A stretch of DNA of 64,000 nucleotides, taken from Lunularia cruciata (lineage: Eukaryota > Streptophyta > Marchantiopsida > Lunulariales > Lunulariaceae). Position 1 is the first letter of the stretch. Each line of letters opens with the position of its first letter. The notes beneath the pieces were generated by a model that was not told where the DNA came from, did not search any database, and saw only the letters and a list, made by a program, of their open reading frames with translations. Of this stretch, positions 36,331-47,560 are shown one piece after another. The stretch is taken from assembly GCA_948567375.1 (NCBI GenBank), contig OX419759.1, positions 61,605,493 through 61,669,492 on the forward strand, given 5' to 3'. A program made the position numbers and the translations under genes.

Positions 36331-36984
36331 CATGCAATATCCATTGCTACACAACATACATCACTGTCAATATCATACACTATAGAAGCACAACTCACAC
36401 ATAAGTCATACTCTAAAGTGCCACAATAATCAATTTGTTCACAACTCAAATCACACTCAATTAGATCAGTACTTAATTTGTCACTTAATAATCTGCCAAC
36501 AATTGTGCATTGACTACAATCAAACCACACCTACTCTAGCTAAGAGACTCTAGGTGATATTTGCCGGCTTTTTGTCCACTCTAGCCAAGAACTCAAAAAC
36601 TTAACATCAGAGAAGTGAGCTCTTTGAAGCTTCATTTCCAAGGTATACCTCTGATTTTGACCTAGATCTCTAATCCTAATGGTCCCACTAATGGTACATT
36701 TGACGGTGCAAATGGTGCAAGTGACAATGGACCCACCATGTAGTCAATACTCCAAACATGAAATCTGATTGTCAACAAGTAGTCTATGAGTAACTGCCAA
36801 AACACCTATGACCACTAACATTACTACTCCAATGTCCGAGCAATCTAGGTGCAACATTACAAATGGTGTGATAGTTGTTGTGTGTATATACATTGCTACA
36901 CAACATACATTGATCTCAACATAATACACTATAGAAGCACAACTCACACATAAGTCATACATGAAATGTAAAGTGCCACAATCA
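36331..36984. repeat. 90-bp repeat on both sides of an LTR
   Basis: 36331-36424 and 36890-36984 share CATTGCTACACAACATACAT, CACTATAGAAGCACAACTC and AAAGTGCCACAAT. They flank the left LTR of the next element, one copy outside and one inside it. Confidence 0.75.
36425..36873 (-). repeat. LTR, left copy (3' LTR in the element's sense)
   Basis: Aligns with 44591-45028. Shared blocks include TTTGTTCACAACTCAAATC, TCCACTCTAGCCAAGAACTC, TTCCAAGGTATACCTCTGA and GAGCAATCTAGGTGCAA (AAGCAATC in the other copy). The outer edges are approximate. Confidence 0.75.
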
Positions 36985-37153
36985 CCCCCTACTTGGCAAT
37001 TAGGTCCTTCTAACTCCAAATATCCATCTACTCCAAGTATATGATATACGCTATGGTGGGAAAAAATCAGGAGGGCAGGTGCTATCGAGCCCCATTGTTA
37101 GTCACCTACATGCAATCTATCCCATATAAAGGGTGAACTGGTTATAGGTCAAT

Positions 37154-37288
37154 ACATCTAGGACATAACCACTAACCTTAAGGAACCACCACATGGGGAG
37201 GAGTCAAACATGCCATATGCCATCCTTTTAAACAACTATCACATACTAACATAGTAGTAGCTCTACTTAAAGAGCCACATATCATACA
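37154..37288 (-). pseudogene. PHD finger downstream of the integrase
   Basis: The minus-strand frame shows CMICG at 37288, then MLVCDSC, GWHMACLTPP and, after two in-frame stops, WLCPRC ending at 37154. The Cys4-His-Cys3 ligands of a PHD zinc finger are all present: CxxC, CxxC, H, C and CxxC. It directly follows an integrase tail containing a CAPCHLPN block. PHD fingers bind histone H3 tails. In a retroelement that position suggests chromatin-guided integration, as chromodomains do in chromoviruses. The stops show this copy is dead. Confidence 0.75.
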
Positions 37289-37545
37289 CCACAGGCCTAC
37301 ACGTACAAGTGTCAAGCTTGGGGTCCATAGTATGTTTGGGAGGTGGCATGGTGCACAACCGTGCTCATGATCCTTCCAATCAACATTATCACATCCTACC
37401 AACACAAGGACTCCAAATGTCAAACCTTGTGCACTCTCAAGATAGTGTGGTCTGTAGAAACATCAAGTGTCATTGGTGTTGTATGTTGTAGACATACATA
37501 GTCACCTAGATGAAATCAATGGATCAAGGGTCTATAACCTCTTCC

Positions 37546-37797
37546 TCAAATGGTAGTATAGCATAAGGTATCCCTATGTTGAGCAATCACCAAGTTCTCA
37601 AAGACCATCGGCATCACTCTCCAAAAGATCTCTACCCGTTGAGAACATGTGCTCACCCATACATCTAGATCATCCAAGTCCACAATTATAGTAGCATCTT
37701 GACAAATGTATGGACATAGATCTGGATCTTGTTCATAGAGTAGAAAGTAAGGAGAGAAGGATGCTAAGGAGGCTTGCTGGTTGAACCGATAGCCCAT
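37546..37797 (-). pseudogene. Integrase C-terminal part
   Basis: The frame contains YRFNQQASLASFSPYFLLYE, the 'YN...ST..SPF.LLYG' block that follows the integrase core in gypsy elements. An acidic linker leads on toward the PHD finger. Confidence 0.7.
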
Positions 37798-37849
37798 GGC
37801 TAACCAAGGTAACTAGAGATCCCAATCCCCCAAGTGTCCTCTCTACAAA

Positions 37850-38220
37850 CCATACTTTTGCAATCCTCCCTTCACCATTTGGACCACTCTCTCTGCTAAT
37901 CCATCTACCTTAGGGTGATCTTGGGAGGTAGTACAATGATCAATCAAAGCCTTGTAACACAAGACCTAAAACTCTCCCAAGAACTTTGTACTTTGATCAG
38001 TCAAAACCTTAGCTGGTGCATCAAAATGACTAAGAACTTGATCCAGGAACAAGTAAGCCGTCCCTTCACTAGACTTGTTAGGAAGTGCCACCAACTCAAT
38101 CCATTTGGAGAAGTGTTCAACCATCACCAAAATGCACCAATGATGTCTCATAGTCAATGGTAAAGGTCCAATGGTAAGTCTAATCTCCAATGGTAACCCA
38201 ATCCCATGATAGATAATGGG
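37850..38220 (-). pseudogene. Integrase catalytic core relic
   Basis: The frame at 38190-37966 has ILVMVEHFSKWIELVALPNK and APAKVLTDQSTKFLGEF, the second-Asp region of the DDE core (VLTDQGTEF). An AERVVQMVK-like reading farther left covers the third acidic position. Stops and a frameshift interrupt it. Confidence 0.75.
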
Positions 38221-38239
38221 TGTAATTATGGCATATGAG

Positions 38240-38930
38240 CATTGAATGATGCTCTAACTTGGTCACAAACCACACATATAGTCACAAATTGCTATACATC
38301 AGTCTGCATACCGTGCCACCAATAATAACTCTAGAGTAAGCTATATGTATGCTTTACTCCAAAATGTCCTAGCTCCTCATGAGCATGATAGGCCAATTGA
38401 GGTCTTTGAGATAGAAGTGGTACTACTTGCACTCTACCATCCTCCCATACATGTAGTAGATGTCTGCCCTCCAATATGAACCACTTGGCTTGTTGAAGGA
38501 CACAATCTCTCTCCTTGGCCTCCATTGTGCCACCCACAACACCAATACAAAGACAGTACATCACTAAGTACATCACTAAGACATTTGCATCATGGTTCAC
38601 CACTCTAGGTCTATGAACAACCATGAAATCATACTCTTGTAAAATCAGAGCCCATTGTGCAAGCTTCTCTAAAAGCTTGTCAGACTCTATCAACCATTTC
38701 AATGGCTGATGATTAGTGATGAGAGTAAAAGGGCTACCAAATATAGAACATAAAAAATGTACTATTGCCCATACTGCCACCAAGCACTCTCTCTCATATG
38801 AACTATACTTCGATTCCATTGGATTGTTAGAGCAACTAGCATAAGCCACTATAAACTCCTTCCCCTCATCATCATGTTGGGTGAGCACTACTCCAAGCTC
38901 CAACATACTCCAATCAGTGTGAACCTGAAA
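38240..38930 (-). pseudogene. RNase H and integrase zinc-binding relic
   Basis: The 191-codon frame 38906-38331 reads GVVLTQHDDEGKEFIVAYAS, YSSYERECLVAVWAI and FTLITNHQPLKWLIESDKL, which is the RT-linked RNase H fold. HEELGHFGVKHTYSLL and then ICVVCDQ give the His-His-Cys-Cys zinc module at the integrase N-terminus. The fold signature is clear; activity is lost with the rest of pol. Confidence 0.8.
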
Positions 38931-39029
38931 TGGTCATCCTTTGATTGGTCTCCTCAAAAGAGAGGCAGATATCAATCTCTCCTTGAGCTCTAGAAAAGCT
39001 CTCTCCTGCTCATCTTCCCAACACCACTC

Positions 39030-39780
39030 CTATGTAAGCTTAGTCAACTTCATCAAGGCCTTGGCAATGACACTAAATCCTCTAACATAATAATGATAGA
39101 AGTTCACCAACCCAAGGAATGCTTGCACTCTACTCACATTCATAGGCTGAGGAATACATGCAATAGGCTCCACCTTGGTTTGTTGAACACCAAGTCCTCT
39201 AGGATAGATAATGTGACCCAAATACTTAATCTGCTCATGGAAGAACCTACCTTCCCAAGATGTAATTTGAGTCCATGAGATCTCAACCTCTTGAACACCT
39301 CAAACAAATGTCTCTTATGCTCCTCCATAGTAGTGCTATAGACCAAAATGTCATCAATATAGCACCAAGCAAAATCCAATCCTGCTAGGATCCTATCCAT
39401 GACCTTCTAGAACTCAAAAGGAGTGTTTTTTAACCCTAATGGTAAGAACCTCTACTAATATAACACATCTTTGCCATGAGGATCAATACCCCAAATGCTA
39501 TCTTGTACTTATCCTCCTCCTTGATTGACAACTAATGATATCCTACTCAAAGATCCAAAGTATTGAAGACCTTTGCATGCCCAATTTTATGAAAGATCTC
39601 TTCTAGTGTAGGCACAACATACCAATCAGCCCTAGTCCTTTGATTGATAAGATAGTAATCTCCACACATCTACCCATCTTTGTAGTTGCCATCCATATCT
39701 TTCTTGGCTGGCATCACTCTAGTTGATGCATACTTTCCATGTGAAATCTCCACCAAACCAACCTCAAAAAGGTCTCTACT
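39030..39780 (-). pseudogene. Reverse transcriptase relic
   Basis: Fragments in order: ASTRVMPAKKDMDGNYKDG at about 39.7 kb, the GYHxLSIKEEDKYKIAF region at about 39.5 kb, then CYIDDILVYSTTMEEHKRHL with the YxDD at 39361-39350. After a frameshift, VSRVQAFLGLVNFYHYYVRG follows. The catalytic YIDD pair is intact, but several stops and shifts disrupt the frame. Confidence 0.8.
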
Positions 39781-41529
39781 TTGACTTTGAATCAATACTC
39801 TCTCCATGTCACTATATATGTAGAGATGAAAAAAAATGAGTGTACTGCTAGTTAGCTCAATCCAAAAACCAGGTCCTTTCAGAGTACCCAAATCCTTCAT
39901 ATTGAAGGCAAAACAACTCATGTAGCACCTCAATAACCTCCAAACCCTCCATCTTTCTCCTAGTGCAAGCTTGGATATTAGATCTGACTCCCAAGTATCC
40001 TCTATAACTGATGTAGGAATGGAAGATGTATTGATTGGCTGCTAAAATGGGCCCTTGGGATCAATAGTGTCATGCCCCCAACCACTAGAGGTCCCAACCT
40101 TTGTATGAAAAACCCCCTCCACTTTGGCTACAAGTTCCATATGTCCTCTAATTGCATCCCAAGTAGACCAAGGGTGTAATCCAAGTAAGCCATACTCACT
40201 TGGATGGACTCCAAGTAGACCACTTTCCCTAGTAGCTACTTGTTGAGTCCCAAGAATACCCTATCCACTTGGTCCATCACCCCTAGCATGTGCTTGAATT
40301 GTCTTGATAGGCACATAGGTCACAAATGTCCAAGTGGTGATGCCTATCAAGCACATCCTATGATGCTCTACCAAGCCAAGGATCACAATCCACATCAAAG
40401 AGTTTAGGTCCATAGCCTGACCTAACACCTTATACTTGGATGCCTTTGATACTACTAGAATAGCAGTAATATTGGTGTGAAAATCTATCGCTTGCTCCCT
40501 CTCATTGACATTGGGCTCCACCAACTATTGTAACTATGAGTCCCAAATAAGTCCAGTAACTCCCTCTCAAAAACCATGAGAGCTTGGGAAACTCATAAGT
40601 GTTGGTAAAGTGGCTTTGGGCTGTCCAACAAGATTCACCATTGCCATAAGTGACCTATCAGCCACTACCCTCATCCGAGATTGATGCCCAACATCCAAGA
40701 TGTCATCAACAATGATGTGGTCTAGTCACTAATCCCATCATAAGCGCATTGTAGAACCTCTTTGGGTACGAGGTTTATCCACCAAAGACAAGATGATGAG
40801 CTTGTGATCCAACTCAAACCACGTCTAACAACATGGTAGGTCCTATTAAAAAATGGACCTAATGTGTATTCACCACCACTTAAGTACGAGAATCACCCAT
40901 CAAAGGGACATTCTCCAAAATGTAAGTTGGAGAAACAGACTCATAAACTTGGAGATGTCATAGTATACATACAAAACACACCAAAATGGGAATCTTGAAG
41001 ACCTAGACCTGGCCAACACATGCATGTCCTTGACATGGCCATCTTGAAATCACCAAATGAACTGGACCATGTCTCTCCAAGTCTTGCGCCCCTAGTAAGG
41101 ACATGTCTATTGGTAAGGTCTTTTAGTAACCCTTGATTGCTGACATCGATAATTACTTAGGATACCAATAGGCCAAGTGTGCCACATGATGTTGAGAAAC
41201 TTGCCTAGCAGTCTCATCTCTCTCCACATACAAGTATCTTTGTACTCGTATACCCACCTATAGTACCGCAGTTGATCCAATGCTAATCCCACCAAACAAC
41301 TCCAATAGACATACTCTCTTTATTAGATACTACTAAGCAATGAGTGTGGTATCCAAAGGTGTCAAGGTAATAGACTTTGGAGGCTCATACTCACGCTGGT
41401 CTCTTGGTGGTACAAAGGCTCCATGCCAAGCTTGCTTACCAATTGATCTATATGTTGCTACATTGCCTCCTTTGAACTCCACGATGGAACATCCAAGGTG
41501 GATGGAACAATTGCACTCGTACTCCAAAT

Positions 41530-41860
41530 CTAAGTGATCTCTTCTAGTATTGGAGTATCCTTTGCATGGGCATTCCCCTCCAAAAAATCACCAAGCCAAG
41601 TCATAAAACCATTGAAAACTGAAATCGGTGCCGCCATGGTCCCAAACTGTAGTGAGCCAAGACTGCCACTATTGAAGCATATTGGTAGGCAATATATCCA
41701 TCCCTCACCGCCCTTGATTGCCAACCTGGTCTATAAGAGGCTATCTCCTCCCAATAGTCAATATTGAAACCCATTGGGTTTAATACAGCTCTACCAACTA
41801 GCACATCATATGACTCTGCTACTATCACAATAATTTGAGCTCTCACAATAGAGCTATCAA
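41530..41860 (-). pseudogene. Protease-region relic
   Basis: The frame 41846-41601 holds SYDVLVGRAVLNPMGFNIDY and SYRPGWQ, the hydrophobic block that follows the retropepsin active site in this gypsy type. The Asp-Thr/Ser-Gly motif was not located. Confidence 0.5.
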
Positions 41861-42138
41861 TTGGATGACCATGCTGAATCTAGAAAACAAGTTCTCTACA
41901 TGTGATGTATTGTGTAGAACCACCTCCTATAAATATTTGGATCTAAAATGGACACCTCTCCACATTGGTCTTCCGTAGCTCTAGACCAACAATTACAACC
42001 TTCCTCAACATAAAGGGTTGCACACCACAGTCTAGTAAGGACCTCTATGGTGTATAGACCTTCCTTGAAGGTCTCACCAAACAAAAAATTCCTCTCTAGT
42101 TATCCAATAGGACAACTCCAAGTGCCAATTATGCTTGC

Positions 42139-43300
42139 TTAAAGGCCAATCTTAGTCACTATGGCAGATGCATCTACCTGTGCTGCTCCACACATGAAGT
42201 CCAAGATGTCTCTATCACCAACATATGAGGTGGAAGCCTCAACATCCAAATCTGATCTCCTTTGAGAGATAGCCATGCTAGCCAATCTTTGTTCCGACTG
42301 CTCAATTTGAGTAGTCATGGTTGTATCAGAAATAAAAGTAGGTACTGCATCCCTACCAAGTGTGGATCCTTGACCACCACCTTTATCACCTTGTCCTCCA
42401 TGACTTGGAGCTCCTCTACCACCTACCATAGTAGCCCTACCACTTCGTAACTCTGGGTGTAGGTCAAAGCATTGGTCACTAGTGTGACCAAATTTGTGGT
42501 GATGCTCACATAGTCTTTGTGCTGGCTGTGATGCACCAGAGGTATTAGGTCCACTACTTGAGTGCAATCTCTCTTGTGGTGAAGTCCACCACAAGTTCAA
42601 CAAGCAACACCATCACTCACTGGCTACTATCAATCCAAAAAATGAAGGTAAGGATTTAGCTACACTAGGCTTCCCACTCGCTCCATAGGATCTAGGCTGT
42701 CCACCTTGTCGTTGAAAACCAACATGGTGTGGTGCACTTTATTGCACTCTAGAAGAAGTAACAATTGTGGATCAAGTTTCCCTACCAGATATCACTACTC
42801 TCTCCTCCACCATGTTGAGCTCAATACGCTCAACCAAACCAAAGACCATTGCCAAAGTAGGCAAAGTAGCCTATAACAATGTAGCATCATGGACTCTACG
42901 TTGCAATTCCTTGTCCAATATCCCATACCAAAATTGGTTTGCTTGGGCCTCAATAACTCCCTAAGTAAAACTGATCAGCCGTCTTGTGTGAGTGTATGCC
43001 TTGTGTAAGCTCTCTCCAGCCTTTGGAACTCCTACAAGCTCCTCAACTTGTCAATCCACACTCCTTGGTAATTTTGCCTCACACATTGGAAGAACTCTAC
43101 CATGGGGTTAAACCTTAGTACTACACCACCTCCTGTAGTGGTACTTCCACTTGTATTAGCATGGTCTCCAACTAGGAGACCCTCCACTAGCTCCATTAAT
43201 GCTAGAACTCATGGGGTACTACCAATCTATCCTTGGCAACCGAGTTTGAAGTGATGGAGATGTAGTTCAAAGATCAATATTGTCTCCATAGCTTACTCTC
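42139..43300 (-). pseudogene. Gag relic with zinc knuckle
   Basis: The frame 42603-42139 includes CEHHHKFGHTSDQC (42510-42469). This is a CCHC-type knuckle in which the second Cys is His, giving Cys-x2-His-x4-His-x4-Cys. A Gly/Arg-rich tail follows. Upstream on the minus strand, VEFFQCVRQNYQG and similar readings resemble the retrotransposon Gag domain, with frameshifts. Confidence 0.65.
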
Positions 43301-44590
43301 CTCCAAGTGGGCTCTCTTTAACTCATGGTATTGTCCATTGATGAACTTTCCAAGTGCTAAAACAACCCCTTCCATACCATGAAGTGCGTGAACAAAGTCA
43401 GGTTCCGCATCTACTAAAGATCATACCAACTATCAAACTCCTAGATGAGGTCATCCAACTCAATGGTACCCAAGTACCATCTAGGGCCTTTGGAGATCCC
43501 ATAAATCTTGTCCATATCCCAAAACAATGGAGCGAACACACCAAGTTCACTCTCAACTAAATCAACTCTTGTGTTAAACTCTAACTCAAAGGAAATCTAC
43601 TCCCTCATTAGGACCTGAGATACAAGCTAATATCAAGTACCACTTTGAGTAAACCCACTATGTATTATCACATTATTTCCTTTGGAATCCCCAAAAAACT
43701 TCATTGTGACAAAGTAACCATAAACTACAAATTGTAACCGTAACCACCGTAAGCACCCCACCAAGAATCACCACCAAATGTCACCACCAACTAAACAACA
43801 CCCACTAATGTAGCTCTAATTATGATAACTACACTAGGGGAAAGAGTGACCTATAACTTGCCATCACAACATGTACTCTCATGGTTTGCAAATCATCACT
43901 TCTTGCCTCACCGGAGAGAAACACAAGTAGTCTGACAAGTCATTACTCCAACCTCACTATCGAGAGCACACCAAAGCACCAACGCTCAAAAGTCAAGGCA
44001 CCTCACACAAACATGGTAGAGAATGGAGGGGGTCCAAACACAAGAAGACTAAACAAAATTCTCAATCTCATAAATCAACGTTGGATTAACTTTGCCACCA
44101 TTTGGCATTTGACATAATCAGAGTATCTATCTACTTTGTAAGCTATGAGAATCATTGAGAATGGGATCAATATTCCTTTGGCCAAAATCTAACGTAAATC
44201 CTCCAAGAAATCTGATGTAAAATCTGACCTATAATTCTAAAGTTGGCTGATTGCCAAATCCTCTACTAAATCTCCACTTGAGCCAAATTGGAAGGATGGG
44301 GTTCTCCAAATCACCAATTCAAGGGAATGGGCTCCCAACTCCACCTTCAATTTTACACTTCAAGCTCAATTTGCACCAAATTGGTCTTGATTTCACCTCT
44401 TGAGCTCAAAATGAACACTATTGCTTGAAATTGACTCTCTTTTGCTCCAAATTTGGCCAATGCTTCTGCACACAATCACTCTCAAAGAAACCTCAACTAC
44501 AATCAAGGAACTGTGATGCATTGAGTTTGGAGATACCACCAATATCCTCAATTCCTACACCCAATTTCCTTGTAACTCTCACTTCTTTGA

Positions 44591-45028
44591 TGTAATTAGT
44601 TTGTTCACAACTCAAATCACACTCAGTCAAATCAATAATTGATTTTTCACTCAATAATTTACCAACAATTGGGTATTAATCATAGTCAAACTGCACCCAC
44701 TCTAGCTACGAGACTCCAAGTGATGCTCACTGGCTTTCTGTCCACTCTAGCCAAGAACTCAAAGGCTCAACATCAAAGAAGTGAGCTCTTTGGAGCTATA
44801 ATTCCAAGGTATACCTCTGACTTTGACCTGGATCTCTAACCCTAATGGTTCCACGGATGACACAAATGGTGCAAGTAACAATGGGCCACATCATGTAGTC
44901 AGTACACTGAATACAAAATCTGACCGTCAATAAGTAGTCTATCAATAATTGTCAAAATACCTCTGACTACTAACACTGCTACTCCAATGTCCAAGCAATC
45001 TAGGTGCAATGCTAGAAATAGCATGACA
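44591..45028 (-). repeat. LTR, right copy (5' LTR in the element's sense)
   Basis: Partner of 36425-36873; starts TGTAATTAG and ends CATGACA. By eye the copies differ at roughly one site in six, so the element is old. Confidence 0.75.
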
Positions 45029-45584
45029 TTCCTCTTGCTAACAAAGGAGTCATCAATCTGGTCTTGCATGAGTTGGCTCATTATCACAAAGCTAGTCTTT
45101 ATCATAATGCCATCCCTAGGTCCAACATCATTCCTGTATCTCTAATGGGCCGTTGTCCATGATCATGGATTTGCCCAAAGTTGTCTTGGCAATAGGTGCT
45201 TCATCTCCTTGATTTCAATACCCATACATCCCAAAATGTATGGATATTGAAATTCCCAATTATGGAGGAGGAAGGTTAAGTTGAATTTCTCTATCAACTC
45301 TCTTTGTACCTCCATCTCCCAAGGTTGATGGAGTGGTTTCTCAGGTTGAGGAATTCTTCTTTGGTGGGTTCACCATCCTTGCTAAGTCACTTGGTTCTCT
45401 ACACTCAATTCCCAAATTTATCCGCACTCTCTTCCCAAAATTATACTCTTCTTTCTTGACATTCTCAATCTTTAACAATCACATACTCTTGAGCTCCTTT
45501 TAGAGAAATGACTTCAACATATAGCCTTCACACCACCTCATTCAATGTGGCACTTAAATGATCCTAATGGTTGGTATGATAGCT
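45029..45584. other. Unassigned repeat-type DNA
   Basis: No gene recognised; probably transposon-derived given its neighbours. Confidence 0.35.
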
Positions 45585-45800
45585 CAGTGTCAATGAACTT
45601 ATAGTATAGTTGATAAGAATAATTTGTTCCCATGAGGATCTTATTTGGAAATGATTGGAAGTGAAATGAAACATGCAATTGTCACCAAATCTCAATTTGT
45701 TTATTGTTCCTATTTAACCTCTTAGGCAGAAACCACTCCCAAAAGAGTGTAGTGTCACCCTTTGTGGTGCACTACAACAAAAAGAAAATCATCAAACTAA
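45585..45800 (-). repeat. Inverted copy of the terminal region of the 30025-32968 unit
   Basis: The reverse complement of 45715-45790 matches 32455-32535 and its tandem copy at 32750-32825 (TTTGGTAGGGCAACACAA / TTGTTGTAGTGCACCACAA and GGTTTCTGCCTAAGAGGTTA). To the left it resembles the repeat end, with CCCATGAGGATCTTATTTGG beside CCCTCAAGGATATAGGTTGG. Confidence 0.6.
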
Positions 45801-47560
45801 TCACTTTCACTCTAAAATGTAGCCAGGATTGCTCTTGAAGGTGATGTTTCATTCAACTCTGAGTGCCATTCCATTCCAAGATGTAGTGTCTACAGATGTG
45901 TTCTACCCTCCCCAAAAAGTACAACTTGTAGGGCTGATTTTTTTACTATTTCCTGTTTAAAGTTTTTGATTATGTGCTATTACCTATGTCGTGAGCTTTG
46001 CAATCCACTTGTTGCACAGGTTCACTCTTTCAAATTTTGTAGTGCACATCTTGATCAGGGGCAAGTACCAACTTGGCACTAAGCATTGAAGACCTACTAT
46101 GAAATTCCTCACCTCTACTCTGGTTTAGATTTTGAAACAACATGCAAAATGTATGACACAAAACTTGCAAAGAAGTGAGAGCAATCTTTACTTGTACTCC
46201 AAAAGAATGAGTGAACTAACATGAATGTAAGCAACAATTTGCCTTATATACAAATTTGGCTCCGAGCCAAAGGGATCAAAATCCCAAGTGAATTCTAAAA
46301 ATCTAATCCAAATTGTACATCCATCCATTATCCTAATCCTATCTTATCTTAATCATATACAAAATGATTAGGCTCCTACAATGTCAAAAGAGATATTGGA
46401 CCCTCCTTAATATATTTTTAGTGTACAACCCCAAGTACCTATACAAACCCAAGGACCCTTCTCTACAAGTATATACAATTCTGAGTGTAGTACTATTCCA
46501 AGGGTACTCATCCTTAACTCTTTACAACTCTAAGTGCAACTCAACTTTGAGGGCACTCTTCTAAATAGATGTGACATTGAGTGTAGGCATGAATAGCCTA
46601 CTCAGAGTGCTCAACTACTATAAGCTCTGAGTACCTAATCCCTTTTAAATAGTGCATGTCAAACTGAAGGACTTCCTTTTGGGGGAGTGCCTTGGGTTGG
46701 AACTACAAGGGTTGAAGTGCTTTGTTCACCTCTCAAGTATCTAATTGATTGATCTATATGGGCTTGATACCTAACAATTTCTAACAAGAAGTTCTGACAT
46801 ACTTCATTAAATTTCTTATCCAAATGCTCCTTCAAGTGCAAGGACCAGCTGTTCATGTGTTCCTCCTTGTAGGCTTGATTCGGTAGGCGCTGGACCTACA
46901 TTCTCAATTCATGGCACTTAGTCCTTAGGGCCTACACTGCTCCCTCTTGTTTCAGCCTCTCCATGAATGGGGCCTAAGTTTCTTCTACTCGGTGTAGTGC
47001 CTTTAACTGACCTTCCTCTCATTAGATTGCCTGCTCCATTTAGTCTTTTGTTCTTTGAGCACTTGGAGACTCTTTGCACTTGGAGCTTTACTCATTCTTT
47101 TGCTACCTCCTTGCAAAGACATTTGAGCTAAATGGCTACTTCTGTTTGGTACTCTTGCGTTTGCAGCTATGCATCACCACTCGGTCATGTTTCTCCTGCA
47201 AGCCACTATGAGTCTAATTTCTGGCACTTGTTGCAAAGTCAACCTTTGGCTTCCTTTTTGAACTGCACAAACTCAAGAGGGAGTGCCTTACAATCCACCT
47301 AGAACTGCTTGGTTCCGAATGCTCAATGATCTTGTTTGTTCTCAACAGTGGCACCTCTCCTTTTTAACTCTCGGTTCTCCTACATCAAGGCACTTACCTT
47401 CAACACCTCTGCCTTGGACAGTTCCTTGGCATTTGTTATCTCCTTCTTCACCAAGTCTTTTTTGGCTTGCAAGCCGGCCTATCTCTCACTCAAGATAAAT
47501 CTCTAGGGGTTATTAAGGAAAGATACCATGGACTAAGAAGTCAAAGAATCCCAATTCCAT
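45801..47560. other. Transposon-derived DNA with coiled-coil readings on the minus strand
   Basis: The minus strand at 46856-46659 gives HLKEHLDKKFNEVCQNFLLE and nearby Glu/Lys/Leu-rich fragments, including readings near 47.1-47.5 kb. These are coiled-coil-like and similar in style to 34.6-36.2 kb. All are interrupted by stops. No motif identifies the family. Confidence 0.35.

Larger units (their letters stand above)
36425..45028 (-). mobile_element. Degenerate Ty3/gypsy retroelement with a PHD finger (minus strand)
   Basis: An 8.6-kb copy between two LTR-like repeats of about 440 bp. Reading the minus strand from right to left: Gag body (about 43.3-42.8 kb), zinc knuckle (42.5 kb), protease block (41.8 kb), RT (39.8-39.0 kb), RNase H (38.9-38.5 kb), integrase HHCC and core (38.4-37.8 kb), integrase C-terminal part (37.8-37.5 kb), then a PHD finger (37.3-37.15 kb). 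This domain order defines Ty3/gypsy. Frames are broken throughout, so it is inactive. No target-site duplication or primer site was recognised. Confidence 0.8.

Noticed and set aside
36425-36873. Target-site duplication for the 36-45 kb element
   Set aside because: The bases flanking the two LTR copies do not match at the boundaries I can place; the ends are too diverged to decide.
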